Positions 45,959-55,234 of a stretch of 64,000 bases of DNA are shown here, piece after piece. The stretch is from Actinosynnema sp040640215 (GTDB taxonomy: Bacteria; Actinomycetota; Actinomycetes; Mycobacteriales; Pseudonocardiaceae): positions 372,001 through 436,000 of the forward strand of contig NZ_JBFABG010000001.1 in NCBI RefSeq assembly GCF_040640215.1. The letters run 5' to 3'. The stretch's first letter is position 1. Every line of letters starts with the position of its first letter. The translations under genes and the position numbers were made by a program. Below the pieces are notes generated by a model. It saw nothing but the letters and a program-made list of their open reading frames with translations. It did no database searches and had not been told where the DNA came from.

Positions 45959-47437
45959 GTGGTGGAGAACAGTTTGCCTGACCACGGGCCGTCCGCGACA
46001 GCCAAGTGGCGTCTGAGGCGCAACTGGGACCTTTGGGCGCTGCGCCGCACCGCGATCGGCTACATCCTTTCCGTCGAACTGGTGGTGGCAATTGCCGCCA
46101 TTTGGCTGCTGGCTACCCTCGGTTCCGCACCGACCACGGATTGGCTCCGCTTCGCGGCCCTGCTGTTGGCCGTCACGATCCACTTGACGACCGTGCGCCG
46201 GGCCGAGGAATCCCGTCGGGACGAATCCGCGGGGCCGTACTTCGACCTCACGTCCGTGTGGACTTTCGCCGCGGCGATCGTGCTGCCACCCGCCTTGGCC
46301 GTGCTGGTCGCGGTGTGGCTGCGGATCGTGCTGTGGCCGATCGCCCGGCGGCAGCCGTACCGGTTCGTGTTCACCTCCGCGCACATCGTGGCGAGCACGC
46401 TGCTCGCGAACGCGGCCGTCCACCTGTCGGGATTCTCGCTCGACGCCTCCGGCCGGGTCTTGACGGACCTGGCCCTGCTGGGCGTGCTGGTCCTGGTGGC
46501 CGCGCTGTACTGGTTCGTCCAGGTGCTGCTGATGACCATCGCGCTGAAGATCGTCAACCCGCAGACCCGGTTCGTGGACTCGCTGGGCACGCGCAACGAC
46601 AACATGCTGGAGATGACCACGCTGGGCGTCGGCGCGATGCTCGGCCTGCTGGTCGCCACGCACTGGGTCGCGCCGCTGCTGCTGGTCCTGCCGGTGATCC
46701 TGGTCAACGCCCTGCTGCACCGCGCGTCGGAGCGGCAGGCCCACCTGGAGCGGCTGGTCGCCGAGCAGCACAAGGCGCACCTCCAGCTCACCAAGGACGC
46801 GCACACCGACTACCGCACCGGCCTGTTCAACACCAACGGCCTGAGCGAGCACGCGGGCCGGCTGACCGAGCGGTGCCGGCACGCGGACCTGCCGGTGACC
46901 GTGCTGGCGATCGACCTGGACCACTTCAAGCGGATCAACGACACGTGGGGCCACCCGGCGGGCAACGCGGTGCTGGCCGAGGTGGGCCGCATCCTGCGCG
47001 AGAAGCTGCGTCCCGGCGACGTGGCGGGCCGGGACGGCGGCGAGGAGTTCGTGGTCGTGCTGGCCGAGACGGGCCTCGCGCAGGGCACCGCCATCGCGGA
47101 GCGGGTGCGCGAGGCGATCGGCGAGATGTCCGTGGTGACCACCGACAAGCACCGCAACACGGTGACCCTGCGGGGACGCAACCTGCCGCTGACCGAGGAC
47201 GGCCCGGAGGTGCGGGCGATCTCCGCGTCCGTCGGCGTGGCCGTGGTCCCGGACAACGGCGACAACCTGCTGGCCGCCCAGCACAGCGCCGACGCGGCGC
47301 TCTACGCGGCCAAGGAGAACGGCCGCAACCAGGTGCGCGTGGCGGGCATCGACATCCAAGCCCACCGGCTGCCCGTGCCGCGCGTGGACGAACCCGTGCC
47401 GCTCGTGGACGAACCCGAGATCACCCGCTCCGCCTGA
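45959..47437 (+). CDS. membrane-bound diguanylate cyclase (GGEEF)
   Basis: 492 residues from the GTG at 45959 after AGGGGGAC. Residues about 30-265 contain around six membrane helices. The GGDEF domain (about 280-460) has LDHFKRINDTWGHPAGN and the active-site GGEEF. An inhibitory I-site RPGD lies exactly five residues before it, so the enzyme should make cyclic di-GMP and be product-inhibited. An insertion of about 20 residues (DKHRNTVTLRGRNLP) precedes ISASVGVAVV. No EAL domain. In streptomycetes c-di-GMP blocks development through BldD; a similar role is inferred. Confidence 0.9.
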   Translation: MVENSLPDHGPSATAKWRLRRNWDLWALRRTAIGYILSVELVVAIAAIWLLATLGSAPTTDWLRFAALLLAVTIHLTTVRRAEESRRDESAGPYFDLTSVWTFAAAIVLPPALAVLVAVWLRIVLWPIARRQPYRFVFTSAHIVASTLLANAAVHLSGFSLDASGRVLTDLALLGVLVLVAALYWFVQVLLMTIALKIVNPQTRFVDSLGTRNDNMLEMTTLGVGAMLGLLVATHWVAPLLLVLPVILVNALLHRASERQAHLERLVAEQHKAHLQLTKDAHTDYRTGLFNTNGLSEHAGRLTERCRHADLPVTVLAIDLDHFKRINDTWGHPAGNAVLAEVGRILREKLRPGDVAGRDGGEEFVVVLAETGLAQGTAIAERVREAIGEMSVVTTDKHRNTVTLRGRNLPLTEDGPEVRAISASVGVAVVPDNGDNLLAAQHSADAALYAAKENGRNQVRVAGIDIQAHRLPVPRVDEPVPLVDEPEITRSA

Positions 47438-47456
47438 GCCGGGCGCGCGACCGGCA

Positions 47457-47476
47457 CCCTCCGAGCTAGCGGAGGG
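47457..47476. terminator. short inverted repeat between convergent genes
   Basis: CCCTCCG and CGGAGGG around AGCTAG, 20 bases after the cyclase stop and overlapping the end of the HEAT-like gene. A weak terminator at best. Confidence 0.35.
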
Positions 47477-47952
47477 CCTGACGCGCATCAGCGCGCACAT
47501 CCGCGTCCGTGTCACCCAGTGCCCGTTCCAGCGCAGCCGAAACATCGAGCCGGTCAGCCCACTGCGCGGGTACCCGGACCACGGCTTTCCTAACGTCGGG
47601 GTGGCCGTCCGCCAGGCACCCCACCACCGCTCCGGGCTCCTCCACCGCCCTCATCCGGACCTGCCGGGCCGGGTCGTCCAGCCCCCATGCGGCGACCGGC
47701 CGCGACGCCGCGAACCACCAGGCCGGCGGCACGGACCAGCAGGTCGGGGTCGTGCGCGAGGATCACCAGCACGTCCGGTCCGGCGCGCAGCGCGCCCCGC
47801 CCCGTGGCCACCTGGACGCACGGCTCCCGTTCCGGGTCGTCCGGCGCGTGCGGTGCCGGCAGCCCGCGAACTCCACTCGAACAGCCCGCGACCGAATGGT
47901 CGTCCGGCGCGATCTCCACCCCCACGCCGATCTCGGAGATGAGCGTCTCCAC
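47466..47952 (-). pseudogene. HEAT-repeat-like gene with a frameshift
   Basis: Two frames make one coherent protein. The first, from a GTG at 47952, reads VETLISEIGVGVEIAPDD... to PDVLVILAHDPDLLVRAA near 47730. The second, offset by one base, continues with AAWGLDDPARQVRMRAVEEP and HPDVRKAVVRVPAQWADRLD to the stop at 47466, with alternating helices and DPxxxVR motifs as in HEAT/PBS-lyase repeats. The reading passes by a +1 shift near 47727-47740. It may be a degraded gene, a sequencing error or a frameshifted small protein. It lies next to the zinc operon without a clear link. Confidence 0.5.
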
Positions 47953-48005
47953 GTGGTGCGTGCGGCGGTCGCGTCCACTGTGGAACGTCCCCGTGGACGG
48001 CCCGG

Positions 48006-48845
48006 TCAGACTTCCGCGCGGCTCCGCGAGCCGCCGAGAACCCGGCACACGACGTAGATCAGGAAGGACACCGCCGTGACGAACGCGCTCACCGGCACGC
48101 CGGGGGCGAGCGACAGCAGGATTCCCAGCAGCACGGCGGTTTCCGCGAACACCACCGCCAGCACGGTCGCCTTGACCGGCGACGCGGTGACCCGGCTCGC
48201 GGCGGCGGCCGGTGTGATCATCAGCGACAGCACCAGGAGCGCGCCGACGATCTGCACGCTCAGCGCCGTGGCGATGCCCACCAGCACCGCGAAGATCACC
48301 GCGAGCGTGCGCACCGGCACGCCCCGCGCCGTCGCCACGCCCGGGTCGACCGAGGCGAAGTGCAGCGGCCGGTAGATGACCGCCAGCACCACGAGCACCG
48401 CGACCGACGAGCCGACCAGCAGCCACATGTCGGTCGAGCCGACGTTCACGATCTGCCCGGTCAGCAGGCCGAACTTGTTGGCCGACCGGCCCTTGTACAT
48501 GAACAGGAACAGCACGCCCAGGCCGAGCCCGAACGCCAGGATCGCGCCGATCACCGAGTCCCGGTCGGAGTCGCGCCGGGACAGCAGCCCCAGCAGCAGC
48601 GCCGCCACCACGGACCCGGCCAGCGCGCCGTAGCCGACCCCGACGCCGACGAGCAGCGCCGCCGCGCCGCCGGTGAAGGCGAGCTCGGACGTGCCGTGCA
48701 CGGCGAACGCCATCTTGCGGGTCACCACGAGCGGCCCGAGCAACCCGGCCACCACGCCCAGCACCGCACCCGCCAGCAGCATCTGCCGCACGAAGTCGTA
48801 CCCGAGCAGGTCGACCGTGAGCGACAGGTCGAAGAAGTTCTCCAT
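48006..48845 (-). CDS. znuB: zinc/manganese ABC transporter permease (ABC-3 family)
   Basis: 279 residues, eight to nine hydrophobic helices, ABC-3 family (QMLLAGAVLGVVAGLLGPLVV, AFAVHGTSELAFTGGAAALL, VQIVGALLVLSLMITPAAAA). It forms the channel for the metal importer. The start ATG overlaps the stop of the ATPase gene. Last gene of the operon. Confidence 0.92.
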   Translation of the reverse strand: MENFFDLSLTVDLLGYDFVRQMLLAGAVLGVVAGLLGPLVVTRKMAFAVHGTSELAFTGGAAALLVGVGVGYGALAGSVVAALLLGLLSRRDSDRDSVIGAILAFGLGLGVLFLFMYKGRSANKFGLLTGQIVNVGSTDMWLLVGSSVAVLVVLAVIYRPLHFASVDPGVATARGVPVRTLAVIFAVLVGIATALSVQIVGALLVLSLMITPAAAASRVTASPVKATVLAVVFAETAVLLGILLSLAPGVPVSAFVTAVSFLIYVVCRVLGGSRSRAEV

Positions 48846-49663
48846 CAGTCCTCATCCGCCAGGTGGTGCGGCTCTTCCTCGCACACGTGCTGCGCGCCGA
48901 CCACGTGGATCTGGCCGCGCACGCGGACCACCTCGACGTTCGTGCGGTAGAGCGCGGACAGCGTGGCCGACGTCATCACGTCGGCCGGCGCGCCGATCCG
49001 GAAGCGACCGTCCACCAGGTACAGCACCCGGTCGACCAGCGGCAGGACCGGGTTGATCTCGTGGGTCACGAAGAGCACGGCGGTGCCGGCCGCGCGCCGC
49101 CTGCGGTCGATCAGGTCGCTGACCACCCGCTGGTGCGCGAGGTCCAGCGAGAGCAGGGGCTCGTCGCAGAGCAGCACCTTCGGGTCGCCCACCAGCGCCT
49201 GCGCCACCCGCAGCCGCTGCTGCTCGCCACCGGACAGCAGCCCGACTGGGTCGGCGGCGTAGCGGGTCGCGCCGACGGCGGCCAGCGCGGTGTCCACCGC
49301 GGCCCGCCGCCGGCCGCGGTTGCGCCAGCCGATGCCCCAGTCGTGCCCGTCCAGGCCGAACCCGACCAGGTCCCGGCCGCGCAGGGTGAGCGACGGGTCC
49401 AGCGCGCGCTGCTGCGGGATGTAGCCGATGCGCCGGTTGCCGCCGACCACGTCCACCGTGCCCGCGGAAAGCGGTTGCAGGCCCAGCAGCACGCGCATCA
49501 GGCTCGTCTTGCCCGACCCGTTGGGCCCCAGCACGGCCACGAACTCGCCGGGGGCCACGTCCAGGTCCAGCCCGTCCCACAGCACGCGGTCCCCGTAGGA
49601 CAGTCGCGCCCCGCGCAGGGCCACCGCGCTCCGCACGGACTTGTCGCTCACCTGTGCGGTCAT
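48845..49663 (-). CDS. znuC: zinc/manganese ABC transporter ATP-binding protein
   Basis: 272 residues. Walker A GPNGSGKTS, signature LLSGGEQQRLRVAQAL, Walker B VLLCDEPLLSLD and switch His in VTHE are all intact. The segment after Walker B reads PLLSLD, where most ABC ATPases have PTxxLD. It overlaps both neighbours by 1-4 bases. The C-terminal HVVGAQHVCEEEPHH is His/Cys-rich and could bind metal. Confidence 0.92.
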   Translation of the reverse strand: MTAQVSDKSVRSAVALRGARLSYGDRVLWDGLDLDVAPGEFVAVLGPNGSGKTSLMRVLLGLQPLSAGTVDVVGGNRRIGYIPQQRALDPSLTLRGRDLVGFGLDGHDWGIGWRNRGRRRAAVDTALAAVGATRYAADPVGLLSGGEQQRLRVAQALVGDPKVLLCDEPLLSLDLAHQRVVSDLIDRRRRAAGTAVLFVTHEINPVLPLVDRVLYLVDGRFRIGAPADVMTSATLSALYRTNVEVVRVRGQIHVVGAQHVCEEEPHHLADED

Positions 49664-50616
49664 CCGCGAAGCGCCCCCGCCAACGCGTCCACCTGCTTCG
49701 TCATCCAGTCAAGGTAACCCGTCACGCCCTCCGGCAGCGTCTCGGTGACCTCGACGACCGGGACACCGGCCTTGCCCGCCTTCTCCACGACCTGCTTGAC
49801 CGCCGTGTTCTCGGTCTGCACGTTGTTCACGATGGCGGACACCTGCTTCTCGTCCACCAGTCGGATGACATCCGCCAGCGCGGCGGCCGGGATGTCGGTC
49901 TCGCCCTCGACGGCCTCGCTGAACGTCTCCGGGGTGGCGTCCTCCACGCCCGCGACGTCCAGCAGGTAGTGCGCGACCGGCTCGGTCTCCAGCACCTTCT
50001 TGCCCTTGCCCACGCCGTCGAGGCGCTGGTGCAGCTCCTCCAGCCTGCGACCGAACTCGGCGGCGTTGTCGGTGAAGGCGGCCTTCTTGTCCGGCGCGAT
50101 CTCGGACAGGTCGGCGGCGGCCTGGTCGGCGACCTTGCGCACGGTGTCCAGGTCGTACCAGACGTGCTCGTTGACCGAGTGGTCGTGCGGCTCCTCGGCG
50201 TGCGACTCCTCGGGGTGCGATTCCTCCGGGTGGGGCTCCTCGTGGTCGTGGATCTTGCCGGACAGCGGGAAGGTCTCGATCTTCTTGGCCTTCTCGGTCT
50301 CCGTGGTGAGGAGCGTGGCGAAGAAGTCGTCGTAGCCGCCGCCGTTGAAGATGACCAGTTGGGCGTCCCTCACCAGGGCCACGTCGGAGGGCTTGCTGTT
50401 GTAGGAGTGCGGGTCGCCCGAAGGGTCGTTGATGATCGCGGTGACGTCGACCGCGTCGCCGCCCACGGCCTTGACGACGCTGCCCCACACGTTGGTCGAG
50501 GCGACGACCTTGATCTTGCCGTCGGCGGTCGGGGAGGCCGGTGAGCCGCCGCAGGCGGTGAGGGCGACGGCCGTCACGGCGGCCACCGCGCCGAGCATCG
50601 CGTTACGGACGGTCAT
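49660..50616 (-). CDS. znuA: zinc ABC transporter substrate-binding lipoprotein
   Basis: 318 residues of the cluster A-I (ZnuA/AztC) family. The signal peptide ends in a lipobox LTAC with Cys near residue 22. A His/Glu-rich loop (about 124-147: HDHEEPHPEESHPEESHAEE) is typical of zinc rather than manganese proteins. Metal-binding His residues are in GDPHSYNSKPSD and NEHVWYDLDTV. It is first in the operon and is preceded by a Zur-box-like sequence. Confidence 0.93.
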   Translation of the reverse strand: MTVRNAMLGAVAAVTAVALTACGGSPASPTADGKIKVVASTNVWGSVVKAVGGDAVDVTAIINDPSGDPHSYNSKPSDVALVRDAQLVIFNGGGYDDFFATLLTTETEKAKKIETFPLSGKIHDHEEPHPEESHPEESHAEEPHDHSVNEHVWYDLDTVRKVADQAAADLSEIAPDKKAAFTDNAAEFGRRLEELHQRLDGVGKGKKVLETEPVAHYLLDVAGVEDATPETFSEAVEGETDIPAAALADVIRLVDEKQVSAIVNNVQTENTAVKQVVEKAGKAGVPVVEVTETLPEGVTGYLDWMTKQVDALAGALRG

Positions 50617-50647
50617 GAGTGGACTCCTCGACAGGCTGATCGATAGG

Positions 50648-50668
50648 TAATGGAAACCGTTGTCGAGT
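50648..50668. promoter_or_regulatory. candidate Zur box
   Basis: TAATGGAAACCGTTGTCGAG, 32-52 bp upstream of the znuA start, resembles the actinobacterial Zur operator (TGAAAATnATTTTCA type) with a TGGAAA..TTGTCG core. The agreement is partial but the position in front of zinc uptake genes supports it. Confidence 0.5.
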
Positions 50669-50731
50669 TCAGTTTAGAACGCTGCGCCACCCGGACGTCC
50701 ACCGACCGGGTGGTTTGTGGCCTGGAACGCC

Positions 50732-50767
50732 ATCGGGGGCCACCCGCCGCAGCAGGTGGCCCCCGAT
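50732..50767 (-). terminator. terminator of the UgpC/MsiK-type ATPase gene
   Basis: A perfect 13-bp stem, ATCGGGGGCCACC with GGTGGCCCCCGAT, and a 10-base loop, 28 bp after the gene stop. Confidence 0.7.
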
Positions 50768-50794
50768 AGGTGGGCGGTCGGTAGCCGACCCGTC

Positions 50795-51895
50795 TCAGTT
50801 GGTGATGCGCGCGCCCGTCTCCGGGTGGAACAGGTGGACCTCGCCGGCGTCCCGCACGGCGACCTTCACCCTCTGGCCCAGCGCCGGCGGCGTGCGCCCG
50901 TCGACCCGGACCACGAACCGCTGCGAGGAGCTGCCGATCCGCACCGCGCCGTGCACGAGCGCGTCCGCGCCCAGCTCCTCGACCAGCTCGACGACCATCT
51001 CCATGCCATCGCCCTGCGAGCTGACCAGCGCCAGCGCCTCCGGCCGGATGCCGAACGTGACCTCGTTCAGGCCCTCGACCCCGGCCGCGTCCAGCGCGCG
51101 GCGCTCCAGCGGCACCACGATCCCGTCGAGCTTCACGCCCTCGGCGGTCAGCGGCACGGTCTTGAGGTTCATCGCGGGCGAGCCCATGAACCCGGCCACG
51201 AACGCGTTGCCCGGCCTGTCGTAGAGCGCGCGCGGGGTGTCGCACTGCTGGAGCAGGCCGTCCTTGAGCACGGCCACCCGGTGGCCCATGGTCATGGCCT
51301 CGACCTGGTCGTGCGTGACGTAGATGGTGGTCGTGCCGAGGCGCTGCTGGAGGGCGGCGATGTTGGCGCGGGTCTCCACGCGCAGCTTCGCGTCCAGGTT
51401 GGACAGCGGCTCGTCCATCAGGAAGACGGAGGGCTCGCGCACGATCGCCCGGCCCATCGCGACGCGCTGCCGCTGGCCGCCGGAGAGCGCCTTGGGCTTG
51501 CGCTCCAGGTACTTGGTGAGGTCGAGCATCTTGGCCGCCTCACCGACCTTCTCCTTGATCTGCGCCTTGTTGACGCCGCGCAGCTTGAGCGCGAAGCCCA
51601 TGTTCTCGGCGACCGTCATGTGCGGGTAGAGCGCGTAGGACTGGAACACCATCGCGATGTCCCGGCCCTTCGGCGGCACGTTGGTGACGTCCTTGCCGCC
51701 GATCTTGATGGCACCCTCGTCCACGTCCTCCAGACCCGCGAGCATCCGCAGCGCGGTCGACTTGCCCGAGCCGGACGGACCGACCAGCACCAGGAACTCG
51801 CCGTCGGCGACGTCGAGCGACAACTCGTCGACGGCACGGACCGGCGGGTTGCCGGAGAAGATCCGCGACGCTTTGACGTAGGCGACCTCAGCCAT
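50795..51895 (-). CDS. msiK: sugar ABC transporter ATP-binding protein (UgpC/MsmK/MsiK type)
   Basis: 366 residues from the ATG at 51895 (MAEVAYVKAS). Walker A GPSGSGKST, signature ALSGGQRQRVAMGRA and Walker B VFLMDEPLSNLDAKL are intact. The C-terminal TOBE-type regulatory region (about 245-360) includes FGIRPEALAL. In streptomycetes one such ATPase energises many sugar importers. It is separated from the maltose-type operon by 120 bp with its own operator, so it can be expressed independently and could also serve the ATPase-less importer at 2598-5799. Confidence 0.9.
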   Translation of the reverse strand: MAEVAYVKASRIFSGNPPVRAVDELSLDVADGEFLVLVGPSGSGKSTALRMLAGLEDVDEGAIKIGGKDVTNVPPKGRDIAMVFQSYALYPHMTVAENMGFALKLRGVNKAQIKEKVGEAAKMLDLTKYLERKPKALSGGQRQRVAMGRAIVREPSVFLMDEPLSNLDAKLRVETRANIAALQQRLGTTTIYVTHDQVEAMTMGHRVAVLKDGLLQQCDTPRALYDRPGNAFVAGFMGSPAMNLKTVPLTAEGVKLDGIVVPLERRALDAAGVEGLNEVTFGIRPEALALVSSQGDGMEMVVELVEELGADALVHGAVRIGSSSQRFVVRVDGRTPPALGQRVKVAVRDAGEVHLFHPETGARITN

Positions 51896-51938
51896 GTAAC
51901 GCACCTTTCACTACCCAGCTTTGCCGCAACGCTAGGCA

Positions 51939-51954
51939 TTGCAAGCGCTTACGG
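51939..51954. promoter_or_regulatory. LacI-type operator before the ATPase gene
   Basis: TTGCAAGCGCTTACGG, a near-palindrome of the LacI/CcpA class (centre GCGC), 44-59 bp before the msiK-like start. It shares TTGCAA with the sites at 55235 and 55354 and is probably bound by the same regulator. Confidence 0.6.
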
Positions 51955-52015
51955 GAACGGGTGCATTGGTCTACTTTCCGCCGATCCGGCCGCCGTTCGC
52001 GCCGCGCGGCCGGGG

Positions 52016-52915
52016 TCAGCCCTTCACCGCGCCCGACGACAGCCCGGTCACCAGGAACCGCTGCACCAGGTAGAACACCACGACCGCCGGGATCGCCACC
52101 AGGACCGACGCCGCCGCCAGGTGCCCCCACTCGGTCCGGTTCTGCTGGACGAACACCTGCAACCCCACCGCGAGCGTCTTCGACCCGTCGGCGGCGGACA
52201 GGAACGCCGACGCGAACGCCACCTCGCCCCAGGCCGTCAGGAACGCGTAGAACGCCGTCACCGCCAACCCCGGTCGTGCCAGCGGCAAGATCAGCCGCCG
52301 GAACACGCCGAACGGCGACAGCCCGTCCACCCGCCCGGCCTCGTCGATGTCGGTCGGGATGGTGTCGAAGTAGCCCTTCAGCATGTACGTGCAGAACGGC
52401 ACGGCGGTCGTGCAGTAGACCAGCACCAGGCCGAGGCTCGTGCCCTGCACGCCGAGCGCGAGCAGGATGTTGTACAGCGGCACGATCAGCACCGCGAACG
52501 GGAACATCTGCACCACCAGGAACGACAGCATCAGCGACCGCTTGCCGGGGAAGCGGAACCGGGACACGGCGTAGCCCGTGGTCGCCGACAGGAACACCGA
52601 GATCACCGTCGTCATCAGCGCGATCGTGATCGAGTTGCCGAACCACGCCAGGAAGTCGCCCTTCTCCCCGGACAGGATTCGCGCGTAGTTGTCCACGCTG
52701 GACTCGTTGACCAGCTTCGGCGTGCTCTCGATCGCACGGGCGTCGGGTTTGAACGACGTGACGAGCACCCAGAACACGGGGAAGACGGCGATCAGGGACG
52801 CACCGCCGAGCGCCGCGTGCAGACCGACGCCGGCGAGCGTGGAACGGTCACCGCGCTTGCGCAGGGGCGCGGCGGTCTTGTCGACGGCCCGCAGGGACAC
52901 GGCTTCCACCGTCAT
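52016..52915 (-). CDS. maltose-type ABC transporter permease (MalG)
   Basis: 299 residues from the ATG at 52915, with GAGGTG ahead and a one-base overlap (TGATG) with the upstream permease stop. Six helices; EAA loop DEAGRVDGLSPFGVFRRLIL. GTG codons at 52918 and 52921 are possible but would sit inside the previous gene without a better site. It pairs with the MalF-type permease. Confidence 0.92.
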   Translation of the reverse strand: MTVEAVSLRAVDKTAAPLRKRGDRSTLAGVGLHAALGGASLIAVFPVFWVLVTSFKPDARAIESTPKLVNESSVDNYARILSGEKGDFLAWFGNSITIALMTTVISVFLSATTGYAVSRFRFPGKRSLMLSFLVVQMFPFAVLIVPLYNILLALGVQGTSLGLVLVYCTTAVPFCTYMLKGYFDTIPTDIDEAGRVDGLSPFGVFRRLILPLARPGLAVTAFYAFLTAWGEVAFASAFLSAADGSKTLAVGLQVFVQQNRTEWGHLAAASVLVAIPAVVVFYLVQRFLVTGLSSGAVKG

Positions 52916-53832
52916 CACCACACCTCACCCTGCTTGCGCAGTGCACGCCGGTAGACGCCCGCGAACACGAGCAGGACGGACAGGATCAGCACGCCGTACG
53001 TGGACGCCACGGCGTAGTCGCGCGACGCGCCGGAGAAGAACCGCTCGAACGCGTAGGTCACCAGGATGCGCGTGTTCGGGTTCGAGCCGGTGATCAGGTA
53101 GATGACGGCGAACATGTTGAACGTCCAGATGGTGCCCAGCAGCACGACGGTCCCGGACACCGCCCGGAGCCCCGGCAGGGTGATGTCGCGGAACCGCTGC
53201 CACGCCGACGCCCCGTCCACCTCGGCCGCCTCGTAGAGGTCGCCGGGGATCGACTGGAGACCGCCCAGCAGCGCCACCATCATGAACGGCACGCCCAACC
53301 AGACGTTGACCACCACGACGGCCACCAGGGCCCAGTCGGACTGGCCCAGCCAGATCGGGTCGGGCAGGCCGAGCGCGCGCAGGAGCTGGTTGATGATCCC
53401 GTACTGGGCGTTGAACATGTACTTCCACGCGAACGCGCTGATGAACGCCGGCACCGCCCACGGCAGGATCAGCAGCACCCGGTAGACGGCCCGCCCCGCC
53501 ACCCGGCGGTTGAGCAGCAGCGCCAGGCCGAGGCCGATCGCGAAGTGGCAGGACACGCAGCCGAACGTCCAGACCAGCGTGCGGACCAGCGTGGACCAGA
53601 ACGCGCCGAAGCTGGGGTCGCCGGACAGGACGTGCAGGTAGTTCGCCAACCCCACGACGCGGTACGCGGCGGGCCGGTCGAGGACCGGGTTGGCGATGGT
53701 GCCCTCGTTGACGTCCGTGAAGGTGAAGAACACCCCTTGGGCGAGCGGGTACAGCACCAGCACCGCGACGACCACCACCACCGGCAGCACCATCGCGTAC
53801 GCGTACCAGTGCCGGTCCAGGAACCTGCGCAC
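52915..53832 (-). CDS. maltose-type ABC transporter permease (MalF)
   Basis: 305 residues from the GTG at 53832, preceded by GAGGAGG. The open frame runs 35 residues further but that part is arginine-rich and lies inside the intergenic hairpin. Helices begin at WYAYAMVLPVVVVV; the EAA loop is YEAAEVDGASAWQRFRDI. It lacks the large periplasmic P2 loop of enteric MalF, as is usual for Gram-positive homologues. Confidence 0.92.
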   Translation of the reverse strand: MRRFLDRHWYAYAMVLPVVVVVAVLVLYPLAQGVFFTFTDVNEGTIANPVLDRPAAYRVVGLANYLHVLSGDPSFGAFWSTLVRTLVWTFGCVSCHFAIGLGLALLLNRRVAGRAVYRVLLILPWAVPAFISAFAWKYMFNAQYGIINQLLRALGLPDPIWLGQSDWALVAVVVVNVWLGVPFMMVALLGGLQSIPGDLYEAAEVDGASAWQRFRDITLPGLRAVSGTVVLLGTIWTFNMFAVIYLITGSNPNTRILVTYAFERFFSGASRDYAVASTYGVLILSVLLVFAGVYRRALRKQGEVW

Positions 53833-53902
53833 GGTCGGGTCGCCTCCTCGCTGTGGTCGGGGACGGCGCGGGACGCACCCGCCGCGCCCGGCCCGGGGCG
53901 CT

Positions 53903-53931
53903 GCGCGCCGTGCGGACGACGCGCGGCGCGC
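53903..53931 (-). terminator. intercistronic hairpin after the binding-protein gene
   Basis: An 8-bp stem (GCGCGCCG with CGGCGCGC) in the 106-bp gap between the binding protein and permeases. It may attenuate transcription so that the binding protein is made in excess, or protect the mRNA end. Confidence 0.4.
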
Positions 53932-53938
53932 GGGCACG

Positions 53939-55192
53939 TCAGTCGGTGCTGTAGTCCGTCACGACCTGGTCCTTGTACGCCTTGGCCACCTCGTCCAGCG
54001 CCGTCCCGGCGTCCTTCTTCCCCGCCAGCACGTCCGCGTACGCGATCTTCAGCGGGTCGAACAACTGCCCGCCCTCGGGAATCCACGGCCGGGCGTGCGC
54101 GGCCGTCACCACCGGCTGGAACGCCGACACCACCGGGTTCGCCCGCACGTCCGCGTCCTCGTACGCCGACTTGCGGGTGGGCAGCAGCCCGAGTTCCTTC
54201 GCGATCCGCACCTGCGACCCGACCGAGCTCAGGCAGGCGATGAGCTTCGCCGCCGAGCCCTCGGCCCGGCTGCCCTTGCGGATCACGTAGTCGTGCCCGC
54301 CCACCGGCGCGGAGCCCTTGCCCGCCACCTCGCCCGGGACCGGCGCGATGCCCAGGTTGCCCTTGTCCGCGAACGCCGTGCCCTGGTGGTAGTCCGCCAC
54401 CGACCACGGCCCGTTGACCACCATCGCGACCTCGCCCGACGAGAACGCGGCCTGCATGTTGCCGTAGGAGTTGGCCGGGTCCAGCGCGGTCGTCGCGGCC
54501 TTCGCGTCGAGCAGGCCCTTCGCGGTCCGCAGCGCCTTCACGTTCTCCGGCGAGTCGACCACGATCTTCTTCGCCGACGCGTCCACCAGGTCGCCGCCGG
54601 CCCCGTAGATGAACGGCAGCGCGTAGTAGGCGTCGTTGTTGATGAAGAAGGTCTTCTCGCCGCCGAGCTTCGTCGCCGCGGCCTTGACCTCGTCCCACGT
54701 CTTCGGCGGTTCGACGCCCGCAGCGGCGAGCAGCTCCTTGTTGTAGAACAGCGCCAGCGAGTCCGTCACCTGCGGCACGCCGTAGGTCCTGCCCTCGTAC
54801 CTGGTCGAGCCGAGCGGGGTGGCGAGGAAGTCCGCGCTGTCCCGGCCGAGGTCCGTGTCGGTCAGGTCCACCAGGTAGCCGAGCTTCGCGAGCTGCGGCA
54901 CCCAGGCGACCTCGGCGCGGAGGACGTCGGGCCCCTGGCCGCCCTGCGCGGCGGTCTTGTAGTTGTTCAGCGCCAGGTCGAAGGGGACCGTCTCGGTCTT
55001 GACCTCGAACCCGCCCCGGGTCGCGCAGTCCCGCGCGATCTCGTCGAACACCGGGGCCTCGTTGGGCCCGCTGGTGTCCCAGAAGGTGACCTCGCCGCTG
55101 TCGCCCGCCGCGCCGCCGCCACCGCACGCGGTGAGGACGAGGGCACCGGCGATGCCTGCTGCCACGGCGGTCGTGAGGGTGGTCCGTCGCAT
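53939..55192 (-). CDS. maltose-type sugar-binding lipoprotein
   Basis: 417 residues from the ATG at 55192, with TAGGAGGA upstream; the longer frame start would put 16 residues before the signal peptide. The lipobox is LTAC (Cys near residue 23). The mature protein is SBP family 1, with GEVTFWDTSGPNEA, SLALFYNKELLAAAG and EVAMVVNGPWSVADY resembling MalE. It captures maltose/maltodextrin or a related alpha-glucoside outside the cell. It is transcribed away from a LacI regulator, with operators between. Confidence 0.9.
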   Translation of the reverse strand: MRRTTLTTAVAAGIAGALVLTACGGGGAAGDSGEVTFWDTSGPNEAPVFDEIARDCATRGGFEVKTETVPFDLALNNYKTAAQGGQGPDVLRAEVAWVPQLAKLGYLVDLTDTDLGRDSADFLATPLGSTRYEGRTYGVPQVTDSLALFYNKELLAAAGVEPPKTWDEVKAAATKLGGEKTFFINNDAYYALPFIYGAGGDLVDASAKKIVVDSPENVKALRTAKGLLDAKAATTALDPANSYGNMQAAFSSGEVAMVVNGPWSVADYHQGTAFADKGNLGIAPVPGEVAGKGSAPVGGHDYVIRKGSRAEGSAAKLIACLSSVGSQVRIAKELGLLPTRKSAYEDADVRANPVVSAFQPVVTAAHARPWIPEGGQLFDPLKIAYADVLAGKKDAGTALDEVAKAYKDQVVTDYSTD

Positions 55193-55234
55193 CGTCGTTG
55201 CAGTCCTCCTACCGGCCCCACCGGAGTGAAACCA

